Position numbers and translations under genes: made by a program. DNA of 64,000 nt from Alopecurus myosuroides. Its lineage: Eukaryota; Streptophyta; Magnoliopsida; Poales; Poaceae. Location: NCBI GenBank assembly GCA_028641055.1, contig CM054059.1:437622515-437686514 (forward strand), written 5' to 3'. Position 1 is the first letter of the stretch. Every line of letters starts with the position of its first letter. The notes under the pieces were generated by a model that did no database searches, was not told where the DNA came from, and was given only the letters and a program-made list of their open reading frames with translations. Shown one piece after another: positions 46,985 to 57,352 of the stretch.

Positions 46985-48009
46985 CCTTACTGCAAGATTT
47001 AGTTGTTTCCGCGACAGACACGGGTGAGTACACGTTGGACAAGGGCCTTCTCAGGTACAAATCTCGCATATGGGTTGGTCACGATGTCGCATTGAGGACC
47101 CCAATTATCTCAGCCTTCCACGACAGTCTCCAAGGGGGCACTTTGGATTTCCAGTGACATATAGGCGCCTCAAGTCCCTGTTCAGCTGGCCTGGAATGAA
47201 AGCACATATCAAGGAGTATGTTCGCAAATGTCATATCTGCCAGCAAGCTAAGCCTGAGAGGATTCCACCAGTTAGCCTACTGCAACCCCTACCAATTCCC
47301 TCGGCACCCTGGGAGGTGGCTACAATGGATTTTATCGATGGGTTGCCACACTCTCGCAGTTACAATTGCATTCTTGTGGTTGTCGACAAGCTAACCAAGT
47401 ACTCTCATTTCATCCCTCTTTGACATCCGTACACAGCGAGCAAAGTTGCAGAGATGTTCGTCGACAATGTTTATGGGCTGCATGGTCTGCCGGGCGCATT
47501 GGTCTCGGATCGCGATCCAATCTTCACCAGCAACTTCTGGCAAGTCGTCTTTCGTGCAACCGGCACGCATCTGAAAATGAGTATAGCAACTCATCCGGAG
47601 ACTGACGGACGGACCGAGCAAGTCAATCAATCCATCGAGTGCTATTTACGTTGTTTCATCAGTGCATGCCCCCAGTACTGGTCCAAGTGGTTGTCGTTGT
47701 GTGACAGTATGAGTTCCGGTACAATACCAACTGGCATACATCCCTCGACAAGTCGCCATTTGAGCTCTTGTACGGTCGTCAACCCAGGTACTTCGGTATT
47801 ACTGCTACATCGGAAATCGCGTCTGTTGATGTGCAGGAATGGCTCCAAGAACGCTCGTTGGTGATAGCTTCAGTACGACAACATCTCTTGAGAATGCAAT
47901 TGCGAATGAAAGATCAGGCGGATAAGCACCGCACCGAACGTGGGTTTCCTGTTGGCGCTGAAGTTTTCCTAAGATTGCAGCCATACATTCAGCAATCGGT
48001 GGCACGGAG
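46985..48009 (+). pseudogene. Integrase of the chromovirus fragment
   Basis: Starts in the zinc-finger region (H near 47118, then KCHICQQAKPERIPP near 47230-47270), followed by the core (TMDFIDGLPHS; SDRDPIF; ETDGRTEQVNQ with the DDE glutamate). It ends at IQQSVA where the solo LTR is inserted. Lesions: a frameshift near 47140, a TGA at 47421-47423 and a frameshift near 47700. Integration function is lost. Confidence 0.85.
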
Positions 48010-49337
48010 TGTTGGAACGCGTAGAGATAAACAAAAAAATTCCTACGCGGTACTTCCAATATCTAGCCGAGGTAGAAGGCCACAATGATAACCACTAGAC
48101 GCGCGGTTGCGGATTATCGATGCAGCGCGTCGGGGCAGTGCAGTCCACGATCCGATCCAGCCGATCCGATCCCGCGATCGTCGAAGTGCTAAACGTACAG
48201 CACCTCTGCCGGTATCCACACGTACGAGGAGGAGCTCCGACGGCAGACTGCTAGGTCCGGTGCGACGGCTGGACTGAGTGGGGCTAGGGTTCCCAACGCA
48301 TGGGAGTGGACTAACTTACCCGTTGGGCAACCTGCGCCCCTCTTTATATAGCGAATGGTAGTGGGTTTCACAACACTTGTGGCCCATTCGCTCTGTGAGT
48401 CCGACTCACAAAATCAGTCCATTTCCGGTTCGGGTCCAACCCAACCAATACTTTTGCTCCCGCTCTTAAGTGTGCGACCCTGCAGGCTCATGGCGACTTG
48501 GACACGATTAGAGTCCGACTCTCAATCGATCAATCGGTAGCGGCTCCTAGCAGAACGTGCCGACTTCCAAGTCCCATTGAGTCATGACGATATACCTTTC
48601 AATGTGATATTCATCTTAGTCCCTTTTGCCTCACGATATACCTTGTCAAACTATACGCGATTTATCGTCATCCCTTAAATAGCTCAACTCTCTTCTCGAT
48701 CCGTGATATGTGATTCATCTGACTAACTCTTAGTCAACAGACACAGTTAACACTTAACTGGGTCGTGCATGGTCATGCTTCCTGAATCATATCACTCGAG
48801 AGGACCCAGAGAATATCTCTCCATTCGGAGGGGCAAAATCTCATCTTGATTATCCACATCACGCAGCTTGCTTCTCATTCGACCCAAACTCTGCCTTTAT
48901 AGCTGGCTTGTCACAGAACAGCGTTTGACAGAACCTAAGTCGGTGATCCACAACTCGGATTGTGCGACAACCTCAGGTCTAAGGATTACATTGATTGAGA
49001 CATGCAAATGACGACGTACTCGTTGCATCTCAATATGGGTCAGTCCGACTTGCTAAACTCTTTAGCCAAGTCCGTGAATGTTGAAATGGCATCACCATGC
49101 CCATGACAAGTGGAACCGTGTCATCAGCCAACACTCACATTAGTCTAGGGTGTGTGTCCAGCACAACCTTAACGACCAAGGACAATCTAGTATGAACAAC
49201 ATGAATACATAGTTCCACAATCGAATCACATATTCAATGACATGTATCAGATGTTCAAAACAAGGACAACGTAATAACTTTATGAATACATTGGGAATTA
49301 CATCATACATGATTGCCTCTAGGGCATATTCCCAACA
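48010..49337 (-). mobile_element. Solo LTR of a Ty1/copia-type element with CGGAG target duplication
   Basis: On the minus strand it starts TGTTGGGAATATGCCCTAGA and ends CGCGTTCCAACA. Flanking 5-bp duplications CGGAG lie at 48005-48009 and 49338-49342, and removing one copy restores the integrase frame. No interior, so LTR-LTR recombination removed the rest. 1,328 bp. Confidence 0.9.
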
Positions 49338-49720
49338 CGGAGGGCCAACCACAAATTGGCTTTCAAGTTCTTCGGCCCCTTCAAGATCATCGAGCGTGTG
49401 GGCGTCGTCGCTTACAAGTTAGCATTGCCCGAGTCGGGCCGTGTACATCATGTCTTCCACGTCTCTCAACTGAAGCCTTGCATTCGACCTAGGCCAGAGG
49501 TATCGCCCCATCTACCTGCTCTCGATACAATCTTTCAGGTTCCAGTGCGAGTCCTGCAACAACGGCTCCGTCAGCGAGGTGTTCGTACAACGACTCAAGT
49601 CTTGGTCCAGTGGAGTGGAGCTTCGGAAGAACAAGCGACATGAGAGGATTTGGATCGGCTGCGCCATGACTTTCCGCGAACACCTGCTTGGGGACAAGCA
49701 GGTGTTGAAGGAGAGGGGAT
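49338..49720 (+). pseudogene. Integrase C-terminus and chromodomain, continued after the solo LTR
   Basis: Resumes with ANHKLAFKFFGPFKIIERVG (GPF/Y motif), then VHHVFHVSQLKPC, and a chromodomain-like VLVQWSG...EEQATWEDLD, with a frameshift near 49640. Chromodomains direct integration to chromatin marks in this class. Confidence 0.85.
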
Positions 49721-50009
49721 TGTTAGCTACCTTGGCCCATCTACAACTGCGACGTCGTACCTGTGAAGGCCCGGCCCACCAGACAGAGGAGGCCCACAGG
49801 TTGGCTGACGAGTGGGGAGTGGACAACGTGATGAATCTCGAGGAGCACTATATAGATAGGCCTTTCTCCTCTGTTGGAGGCAGCTTGTAAGGAACCAGAT
49901 AGAACGGCAGTGCCGTATGATGTTGAACTAGCTCGGGGGTGGTGGGGAGGAGCGAGCTACTACCAAAATCCTCTGTAATTGAGTGATCCGATTTCTAGAT
50001 CCACCTGCA
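49721..50009 (+). repeat. 3' LTR of the chromovirus fragment
   Basis: Begins TGTTAGCTACC directly after the polypurine tract and probably ends CCACCTGCA. A TATA-like CTATATAGATA lies near 49849. About 289 bp. Confidence 0.65.
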
Positions 50010-50014
50010 TCTTA

Positions 50015-50116
50015 CTTCCTCCGTTCCATATTAGATGACTTTCAAATAGATGTATCTAGTACTAAAATATGTCTGATACATCTATGTGGGAGTCGTCTAA
50101 TTTGGAACGGAGGGAG
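50015..50116. mobile_element. Small Stowaway-type MITE
   Basis: Ends CTTCCTCCGTTCC and GGAACGGAGGGAG with TA on both sides (50013-50014 and 50117-50118). About 102 bp. Its right end has been amplified in the adjacent tandem array. Confidence 0.75.
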
Positions 50117-50410
50117 TACAAGGTAAGTGTCCCCACGTTGTAATCACGTACATGACAATTTGACGGTTGCAGAAGAAACAAATATGTCTAGATATATCTA
50201 TGTGGGAGTCGTCTAATTTGGAACGGAGGGAGTACAAGGTAAGTGTCCCCACGTTGTAATCACGCACATGACAATTTGACGGTTGCAGAAGAAACAAATA
50301 TGTCTAGATATATCTATGTGAGAGTCGTCTAATTTGGAACGGAGGGAGTACAAGGTAAGTGTTCCCACGTTGTAATCACGCACATGACAATTTGACGGTT
50401 GCAGAAGAAA
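50115..50410. repeat. 116-bp tandem array in the dirigent 3' flank
   Basis: Units begin AGTACAAGGTAAGTGT at 50115, 50231 and 50347, so the period is exactly 116 bp (two full units and a partial third). Each full unit joins 3'-flank sequence of the dirigent gene to about 55 bp of the right end of the MITE. The dirigent pseudogene flank (about 46455-46520) shows the same flank without the MITE or the duplication. Confidence 0.9.
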
Positions 50411-50529
50411 CCGTATATGGCATGGGAAGGCATCCATTTTTATTCACTCCGTAATTGGCACACGTACGCGTGTGCTAGGCTGCTAGCATACTAATTCTGC
50501 CTTCAATACCATATCATCAGACGAGAGTT

Positions 50530-51138
<609 letters not shown>

Positions 51139-51228
51139 CTATCGGTCAGTGCAGCTCTTGATCTCAGTGAGCTAGTTGCTGACCTCGTGTACGTTGTTGT
51201 GATGTGTTGAGAGCTGGACCGTGCATGC

Positions 51229-51237
51229 TATTTATAG
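51229..51237 (-). promoter_or_regulatory. TATA box of the dirigent gene
   Basis: Minus-strand CTATAAATA, about 106 bp upstream of the start codon. The 5' UTR would be roughly 75 bases. Confidence 0.75.
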
Positions 51238-51809
51238 AGACGTGGAGCAGATACTAATAATGGGATTGGTTCGGAGAAAGGATTAAAAGGAGACCGGGCG
51301 AATGAAATGGACGCCAAAGTAAAAGGGTAGCTATCAGAAACGCATGGCAAGATTGGTACTCCCTCTGTCCACTTTTATAAGGCTCACTTCTTAGCATTCA
51401 ATACTAAGAAGTGAGCCTTATAGCTGGCATTATCTACAGAAAACTTGTATACCTCTTCGCTCTCCTCTGGCGACAGGGAGGCGATTAGGGTTTCTAGACC
51501 TAGTCGCTCTCGACTAGGGATCCCTTTCCTCTCTTCGCTTCGATCTGGAAGGCTCGATCTTGGAGATCGGAACGGATTCAACTCGGAAGTTGAGAACGAT
51601 TGCTTTAATCTGGAGGCAGAACCTGATCGCAGATTTCTTTGCGTGGGCGATTACTGTCTCTGTTTTCTCGTATTCGCTAGCAGCACCGGCTTCGGCAAGG
51701 AGGGCTCTCGGCCATCGCATTTGTTTTCGATCCTCTGAACTTCTTCGTGTTTTGCCTGCTCCTGTTCCGATCTCCTGGTCCCTTGGTGGTTTCTGCCAGG
51801 TAGAGGATC

Positions 51810-53051
51810 ATGGCAGAATCAGAGCAGTCCAGCCACGCTAGTGGATCGGAAACTAAGAAGGAAGACCTTGATGACATGCTGCAAAGGCTGGGAATTGAAG
51901 ACGATGAGATCGATGATCTCGTTTTCGAGGACGAAGTTGATGCTCCAAAGGAAGGCATGAAGTGGACGGCTTTAGCAAAAGTGCATACAGAGAACTTCTA
52001 CAGCAATCAAACCTTCGAGAAACATATGATGATCGCTTGGAGTCCCGCGAAGGAAATTGTGATCACACCATTGGAGAAGAATCTGTTCTCCGTGCAATGC
52101 TTTTGCTTGGGTGACTGGTTGAAAGTGGAAAAGGGCGGACCTTGGTTGTTTCGGCAAAACGCGGTTTCTATTGAGGCCTATGATGGATTATCACCCACGG
52201 ATTCGATAGATTTGGATCATATAGCTGTTTGGATACAAATCCATAAGCTCCCGGTTGGGTACAGGAATATCTCCTTGATTACAAACTTGACAGAAAAGAA
52301 AATTGGGAAAGTTGAAGAAGTGGAGATCAATGTCAATGGGGCTGGTAATTTTGTTAGGGTCAGAGTAAGACTGGATGTTCGGAAGGCTTTGGTCAGATTT
52401 GTCACTGTATCTCGTGGAGGGCAAAGGGAATTTTATGCGGTGAAATACGAAAAAATCCCGAAATTCTGTGGAGCATGTGGTCTTTTTGGACACATACATA
52501 CTGAATGCGGTACAGGAGAACACACTGTGGAGGATCTTAAATGGGGTGATTTTTTAAAAGCTGAGTTTGAATCATGGAGAGGCAGGTTTTCTTCTGTCAG
52601 TCGTGGTCAGGGAGCTGGTAGGGGTAGAATGCCAGGAGGAAGAGGACGGTTCAACCCTACTGATCTGAACAACCAAACGAGCTGGCGCTATAATGCAGGT
52701 CCACCAATAAATCAAAAGTCCTCGGATGATGATGCCTTTATGGATACGGCCACCAGTCCCCTTAAAAAGAAAGACATAGAGATGGAAGGAGTGAGGGGCA
52801 CGGATAATGGCATTAAGAGAAGGATTGATATGGACAATTTGGAAAAGGTTGTGACCACAATGGCTGAAGGAACAGGAGCTAAAAATTTAGGTGACTCTCA
52901 GCTTGATGAGATACAACAGGGTAACAGTATGGTGGTGTCTGAGAATCAAAAGGATAATCAGGCCAAGAAGAAATCAAAAAAGGAGGGAGCGTCCTCAAAC
53001 AGCTCAATTGGATCGGCGGGCTCCAGGGAGAGACCCGTCCGGACGCAATGA
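51810..53051 (+). CDS. LINE ORF1, nucleic-acid-binding gag-like protein (413 aa)
   Basis: First-ORF protein that would coat LINE RNA. Residues about 45-190 match the plant DUF4283 fold (WSPAKEIVITPLEKNLFSVQ; WLKVEKGGPWLFR; IAVWIQIHKLPVGYRN). A CCHC zinc knuckle C-x2-C-x4-H-x4-C (CGACGLFGHIHTEC) lies near residue 222. The C-terminal ~140 residues are basic and low-complexity, with an RGRMPGGRGRF patch. The acidic N-terminus (KKEDLDDMLQRLGIEDDEID) looks helical. The ATG at 51810 is in the context ATCATGG. The stop codon overlaps the ORF2 start (ATGA), suggesting translation of ORF2 by termination-reinitiation. Confidence 0.9.
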   Translation: MAESEQSSHASGSETKKEDLDDMLQRLGIEDDEIDDLVFEDEVDAPKEGMKWTALAKVHTENFYSNQTFEKHMMIAWSPAKEIVITPLEKNLFSVQCFCLGDWLKVEKGGPWLFRQNAVSIEAYDGLSPTDSIDLDHIAVWIQIHKLPVGYRNISLITNLTEKKIGKVEEVEINVNGAGNFVRVRVRLDVRKALVRFVTVSRGGQREFYAVKYEKIPKFCGACGLFGHIHTECGTGEHTVEDLKWGDFLKAEFESWRGRFSSVSRGQGAGRGRMPGGRGRFNPTDLNNQTSWRYNAGPPINQKSSDDDAFMDTATSPLKKKDIEMEGVRGTDNGIKRRIDMDNLEKVVTTMAEGTGAKNLGDSQLDEIQQGNSMVVSENQKDNQAKKKSKKEGASSNSSIGSAGSRERPVRTQ

Positions 53052-56000
53052 AAATCATAGCTTGGAATTGTCGCGGTTTGGGTAACGCCGCGGCAATTCG
53101 TGCGCTTCTAGATGTCTTGAGGCGCTACAACCCCGATGTGGTGTTCTTGTCGGAGACCCACCTCGAAGTCTATCCGGCTGAGTGCTTAAGAAGAAGAGTT
53201 CACATGGATTTCAAGATCGTGCAACATGTTACTGACAGGAGTGGAGGTGTTATATTGTTTTGGAAGAAGGAAATAAAAATTTCACAAGTATTCTCTCACC
53301 CAAACTATATTGATGTGGAGGTGGAGGAGAACAACAATAAACTTTGGAGACTAACAGGGATGTATGGCGAGTCTAAATGGTCGGAGAAATATAAAACGTG
53401 GGACAGAATTCGTTCACTTCATCAACGGAGTAATTTACCATGGTTACTGTTGGGTGATCTGAATGAAATCCTTTATTCCCATGAGAAGGAAGGAGGTAGG
53501 AAAAGGCCTAGCAAATACTTGGAAGATTTTCAAAAAACGCTTGATGACTGTAACTTGTCTGATTTGGGGTTTATTGGCGACACGTTCACTTGGCATAGGG
53601 GTGCTATCCGTGAGAGGCTAGACAGAGCACTAGGAAATTCAGCTTGGAGGGAGGAATTCTCGGATGCTGCAGTGTTAAATTTGGAGTATAATCACTCTGA
53701 TCATAGACCTATTATGGTGGATTTGGATTATTGGAAAACGGACTATGATTCCCAGGGCACTAGACAACTGTTCTTTGAAGCCAAATGGTTTAAAGAGGAG
53801 GGTTTTCGGGATGTGGTCCATTCTGAATGGATGAAGGCAAAAAACCAAGGTAATGCTACGGATGTTCTTCAAAATCTGAAATATATGCACTCTGGCCTCC
53901 ATGCTTGGGACCGGTCAGTGTTGAAAAAGCCCAAGCATCGATTACGTGCGGCCCAGCGTGAACTTGACAGACTAATGAGGGGGCCTATTTCTGATGACCG
54001 CGATCATGAGAAGTTCTATCTCGCTAAACATATTGAAAATCTGCTAGAACAGGAGGAAATTCACTGGAGTCAGCGATCTCGTGCGAATTGGATCAAAGCT
54101 GGTGACCGAAATACCTCCTTTTTCCATAAGTATGCTTCTGCGAGGAAGAGCAAAAACCAAATCCGAAAACTGAAGGATAGCACGGGTGATTTTATTGATG
54201 GTACCGTTGGGCTTAATTCTTTGATTCTTTCATATTTTACTAATCTTTTTTCAACTGAGATTTTGAGCACAGATCCTCTTTTCCTTGAGAAGATCCAACC
54301 GAAGGTTACAATGGCAATGAATGATAATTTATTAAAGCCCTACTCACCTGATGATGTGAAACAAGCAGTATTTAGTATTGGGGATTTTAAAGCTCCGGGC
54401 CCAGATGGTTTACACGCTATCTTCTTCAAGAAATTTTGGCACCTGATTGGAGAGGATATTACCAATGCTGTCTTGCTTGCTATCAATAACAGAGAGATTC
54501 CCAATGGCTGGAATGATACTATCATCGTCCTGATCCCTAAAACTGAAGCCCCTGAGGAGGTATCGCAATTCCGTCCAATATCTCTTTGCAATGTGGTTTA
54601 TAAAATTATCTCAAAGATGCTGGCTGCTAGACTTAAACAAATCCTTCCTGAGATTATCTCCCCTACTCAGAGTGCTTTCGTCCCGGGAAGACTCATTACT
54701 GATAATGTGTTAGTGGCTTATGAATGTATCCATAAGATTAAAAATACAAAGAAGGGGAAATCGGCTTATTGCGCGGTGAAACTTGACATGCACAAAGCAT
54801 ATGATAGAGTGGAATGGAATTTTCTTGAGAGGATGCTGCTAAGATTCGGATTTCACCATCACTGGGTTGATTTAATCATGTCTTGTGTTTCCTCTGTTTC
54901 ATATCAGATTAGATACAATTCTCAAACAACTGAATCTTTCACTCCAACTAGAGGTATCAGACAGGGGGATCCCCTATCCCCATATTTATTTCTCATTTGT
55001 GCAGAAGGATTATCAAGCTGCTTATTGCAAGCCGAGGAGGTTGGTGGTATTGAAGGGATTAAAGTGTGCAGGAATGCACCATCGGTTTCACATCTTTTAT
55101 TTGCCGATGATTCTTTAATTCTCTTGAAAGCAGACACGAGTAATGCAACCTCATTGCAACAGGTTCTTGATGATTATTGTGCAAATTCTGGACAGCTTAT
55201 TAGTGTTGCCAAATCCAGCATTTTTTTCAGCCCAAACACTAATATTACTCAAAGGGAAGAAATCTGTTCTATTCTCAATATTGATAATGAAGCTCTATCT
55301 GATAAATATTTGGGTCTCCCAGCTCTGGTTGGTGCTGACAGAAGCGATTGTTTTATGCATTTTGTGGAGAGGGTTATGCAAAGGATCAAGGGATGGAAGG
55401 AGAAATTTCTATCCATTGGAGGAAAAGAAATCCTTCTAAAGGCAGTGGCCCAATCAATCCCTATCTATGCTATGTCTGTCTTTCTCATCCCAAAAAAAGT
55501 TTGCAAGAAGATTTCAGATGTTATTGCTCAATTTTGGTGGGGTGATGATGATCAAGGTAAAAAAATGCATTGGATGGCTTGGTGGAAACTTTGCTTCCCG
55601 AAAAGTGAAGGGGGTATGGGTTTTCGGGATCTCCATTCCTTTAACTTGGCAATGCTAGCAAAACAAGTTTGGAGATTAATTACCAACCCGGACTCTTTAT
55701 GTGCAAAAATCCTAAAAGCTAAATATTATCACTCGGGGGACATATTGAATGCTGGCCCCAAAGCAGGATCCTCCTTTACTTGGCAAAGTTTGGTTGCAGG
55801 CATCCAGACTTTTAAGAGAGGCTATATTTGGCGAGTGGGCAGTGGTGAATCAATTGATATTTGGAAGGATCCTTGGCTTCCTACTAGTGGTACAAGAAGG
55901 GTGGTTACTCTAAGGGGTAATTGTCTTCTTTCTCGTGTTAATGAACTAATTCATCCTTCTACTGGTCAATGGGACTTGGACTTAATTACAAGCATCTTCA

Positions 56001-57169
56001 ATACTGAGGATGCTAGGAGAATTCTGGAAATACCCCTTCATACTAATAGCTTTGATGATTTCATCGCATGGAATGGAAACAAAAACGGAATTTTCTCGGT
56101 CAAATCTGCTTATCACCTCGAGTGGAGACATCAATATTCGGGGGTTGCTTGTAGATCAATTACTCAAGGGAATCCTATTGACTGCCTCACTTGGAAGAAT
56201 TTGTGGAAGCTAAAGATCCCAGCGAAAATTAAAATTTTTTGTTGGCGCCTACTGCAGGGTATTGTCCCAGTCAAAGCAACATTAGTTGCGCGTCATATTG
56301 GCGATTCTGATACTTGTCCTATCTGTACTTTGCACCCTGAAGATAACTTCCATATGGTATTCCGTTGCCCGAGAGCTGCTGGTATCTGGAGGCTACTGCA
56401 ACTTACCGACACGATTGAAGCAGCGGCTACAGGTACTGTTTCATTTCCTGTTATTTTCGGCAATCTGCTAAATATGGGCACCGCTGTAAGTTCGGAATTC
56501 CCGAAGATCCCCACTGCGGAAACAGTAGCCACTTCGGCTTGGTATTTGTGGTGGCTGCGGAGGTGTACTACCCATGGTGAGAAAATCCCAACAAGTAGGT
56601 CTTGTGCAAATTCAATCAGAGCCATAGTTGCTAACGGTTCTGTCAAAACAACCACTAGTAACATCCCTGACAAAACTACTTGGTCTAGACCGAAAGCGAA
56701 TTTCCTCAAGCTCAACGTTGATGCTGCTTTCGATGATAGCACCCGTACTGGAGGAATTGGTGCGGTGATCAGAGATCGAAAAGGCAAGTTTATGGCTGGC
56801 TCTCACTCTTATATCCCCAATGCTGCTTCTGTTTCTATGGTGGAAGCTATGGCTATGAATCTTGGTCTGAATTTGGCTAATCATCTTGGTTTTTGCTCGA
56901 TTGAGGCGGAATCAGACTCAACCGAGGTTATCTCCTGTTGCTCGGGTGAGGAGCAATTATGGAATGAAGCTACCGCAATCTATTCCGACTGCTTTGACAC
57001 GATTATTTCTATTGGTAATGTTGAATTCAACCACTGTAAGAGGGATTGCAACAAGGTAGCCCATATGTTAGCTCGGGAAGGTTTCTCTAAACAGATGAAT
57101 TGTAACTGGGTCGATGAACCCCCTAGCTTCATTAGGCAGTATCTCTTAGATGATGTTACTCTGATGTAA
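53048..57169 (+). CDS. LINE ORF2, endonuclease-reverse transcriptase-RNase H (1373 aa)
   Basis: Uninterrupted. An apurinic-type endonuclease (1-225) has catalytic signatures WNCRGLGN, SETH, LGDLNEIL and HSDHRPIM. Reverse transcriptase (about 450-745) carries QFRPISLCNVVYKIISK, QSAFVPGRLITDN, KLDMHKAYDRVEW, RQGDPLSPYLF and the catalytic FADDS (near 684). A zf-RVT region (about 1045-1120) shows LTWKNLWKLKIPAKIKIFCW and CPIC...H..F.C. A plant-type RNase H (about 1220-1345) has NVDAAF (D), EAMAMNLG (E), ESDSTEVI (D) and CNKVAHMLAREG. It nicks DNA and primes reverse transcription at the target. L1 clade by architecture. All key residues I looked for are present. The start codon sits inside the ORF1 stop (ATGA). 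Confidence 0.95.
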   Translation: MKIIAWNCRGLGNAAAIRALLDVLRRYNPDVVFLSETHLEVYPAECLRRRVHMDFKIVQHVTDRSGGVILFWKKEIKISQVFSHPNYIDVEVEENNNKLWRLTGMYGESKWSEKYKTWDRIRSLHQRSNLPWLLLGDLNEILYSHEKEGGRKRPSKYLEDFQKTLDDCNLSDLGFIGDTFTWHRGAIRERLDRALGNSAWREEFSDAAVLNLEYNHSDHRPIMVDLDYWKTDYDSQGTRQLFFEAKWFKEEGFRDVVHSEWMKAKNQGNATDVLQNLKYMHSGLHAWDRSVLKKPKHRLRAAQRELDRLMRGPISDDRDHEKFYLAKHIENLLEQEEIHWSQRSRANWIKAGDRNTSFFHKYASARKSKNQIRKLKDSTGDFIDGTVGLNSLILSYFTNLFSTEILSTDPLFLEKIQPKVTMAMNDNLLKPYSPDDVKQAVFSIGDFKAPGPDGLHAIFFKKFWHLIGEDITNAVLLAINNREIPNGWNDTIIVLIPKTEAPEEVSQFRPISLCNVVYKIISKMLAARLKQILPEIISPTQSAFVPGRLITDNVLVAYECIHKIKNTKKGKSAYCAVKLDMHKAYDRVEWNFLERMLLRFGFHHHWVDLIMSCVSSVSYQIRYNSQTTESFTPTRGIRQGDPLSPYLFLICAEGLSSCLLQAEEVGGIEGIKVCRNAPSVSHLLFADDSLILLKADTSNATSLQQVLDDYCANSGQLISVAKSSIFFSPNTNITQREEICSILNIDNEALSDKYLGLPALVGADRSDCFMHFVERVMQRIKGWKEKFLSIGGKEILLKAVAQSIPIYAMSVFLIPKKVCKKISDVIAQFWWGDDDQGKKMHWMAWWKLCFPKSEGGMGFRDLHSFNLAMLAKQVWRLITNPDSLCAKILKAKYYHSGDILNAGPKAGSSFTWQSLVAGIQTFKRGYIWRVGSGESIDIWKDPWLPTSGTRRVVTLRGNCLLSRVNELIHPSTGQWDLDLITSIFNTEDARRILEIPLHTNSFDDFIAWNGNKNGIFSVKSAYHLEWRHQYSGVACRSITQGNPIDCLTWKNLWKLKIPAKIKIFCWRLLQGIVPVKATLVARHIGDSDTCPICTLHPEDNFHMVFRCPRAAGIWRLLQLTDTIEAAATGTVSFPVIFGNLLNMGTAVSSEFPKIPTAETVATSAWYLWWLRRCTTHGEKIPTSRSCANSIRAIVANGSVKTTTSNIPDKTTWSRPKANFLKLNVDAAFDDSTRTGGIGAVIRDRKGKFMAGSHSYIPNAASVSMVEAMAMNLGLNLANHLGFCSIEAESDSTEVISCCSGEEQLWNEATAIYSDCFDTIISIGNVEFNHCKRDCNKVAHMLAREGFSKQMNCNWVDEPPSFIRQYLLDDVTLM

Positions 57170-57281
57170 AACGATCAGCGGCAAGCTCGTACTCTTTTCC
57201 TTACCAGGGTACCCGAGGGGACTGGAAGGTTTTTAACGAGGCGAGCTTGTTTGCTTTATTTTATTTAAGTTGTTTAAAATT

Positions 57282-57282
<1 letters not shown>

Positions 57283-57318
<36 letters not shown>
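57283..57318 (+). other. Poly(A) tail of the LINE
   Basis: About 36 uninterrupted A residues after 'tttaaaattc', directly before the right target duplication. Confidence 0.9.
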
Positions 57319-57320
<2 letters not shown>

Positions 57321-57352
57321 AGTGAGCCTTATAAAAGTGGACGGAGGGAGTA

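Larger units (their letters stand above)
46985..50009 (+). mobile_element. Chromovirus Ty3 fragment (integrase, chromodomain, 3' LTR), Reina-like
   Basis: 5'-truncated element on the plus strand containing the integrase, a C-terminal chromodomain, a polypurine tract (GAAGGAGAGGGGAT, 49707-49720) and a short LTR (49721-50009). Interrupted at 48010-49337 by a solo LTR. The ~290-bp LTR and the chromodomain suggest the Reina lineage (inference). Confidence 0.8.
51423..57316 (+). mobile_element. Full-length L1-type LINE with open ORF1 and ORF2
   Basis: 5.9-kb non-LTR retrotransposon bounded by a 17-bp target duplication (AAGAAGTGAGCCTTATA at 51406-51422 and 57317-57333). It has a 387-bp 5' UTR, ORF1, ORF2 overlapping by ATGA, a 113-bp 3' UTR and a run of about 36 A residues (57283-57318, the last two shared with the duplication). 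Both reading frames are complete, and the target duplication is perfect, so the copy is young and may be competent. Confidence 0.95.
51359..57350. mobile_element. 81-bp palindromic Stowaway MITE, split by a LINE
   Basis: The original element is 51359-51422 plus 57334-57350. Its 36-bp arms (CTCCCTCTGTCCACTTTTAT...) are complementary with one mismatch around a 9-base loop, and TA dinucleotides flank it at 51357-51358 and 57351-57352. The LINE landed in the right arm. Confidence 0.85.

Noticed and set aside
50115..50410. CRISPR-like or satellite array
   Set aside because: Units are contiguous without variable spacers, only about 2.5 copies, and explained by a MITE end joined to a gene flank.
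57283..57318. A-repeat microsatellite
   Set aside because: Its position between the LINE 3' UTR and the target duplication shows it is the LINE poly(A) tail.
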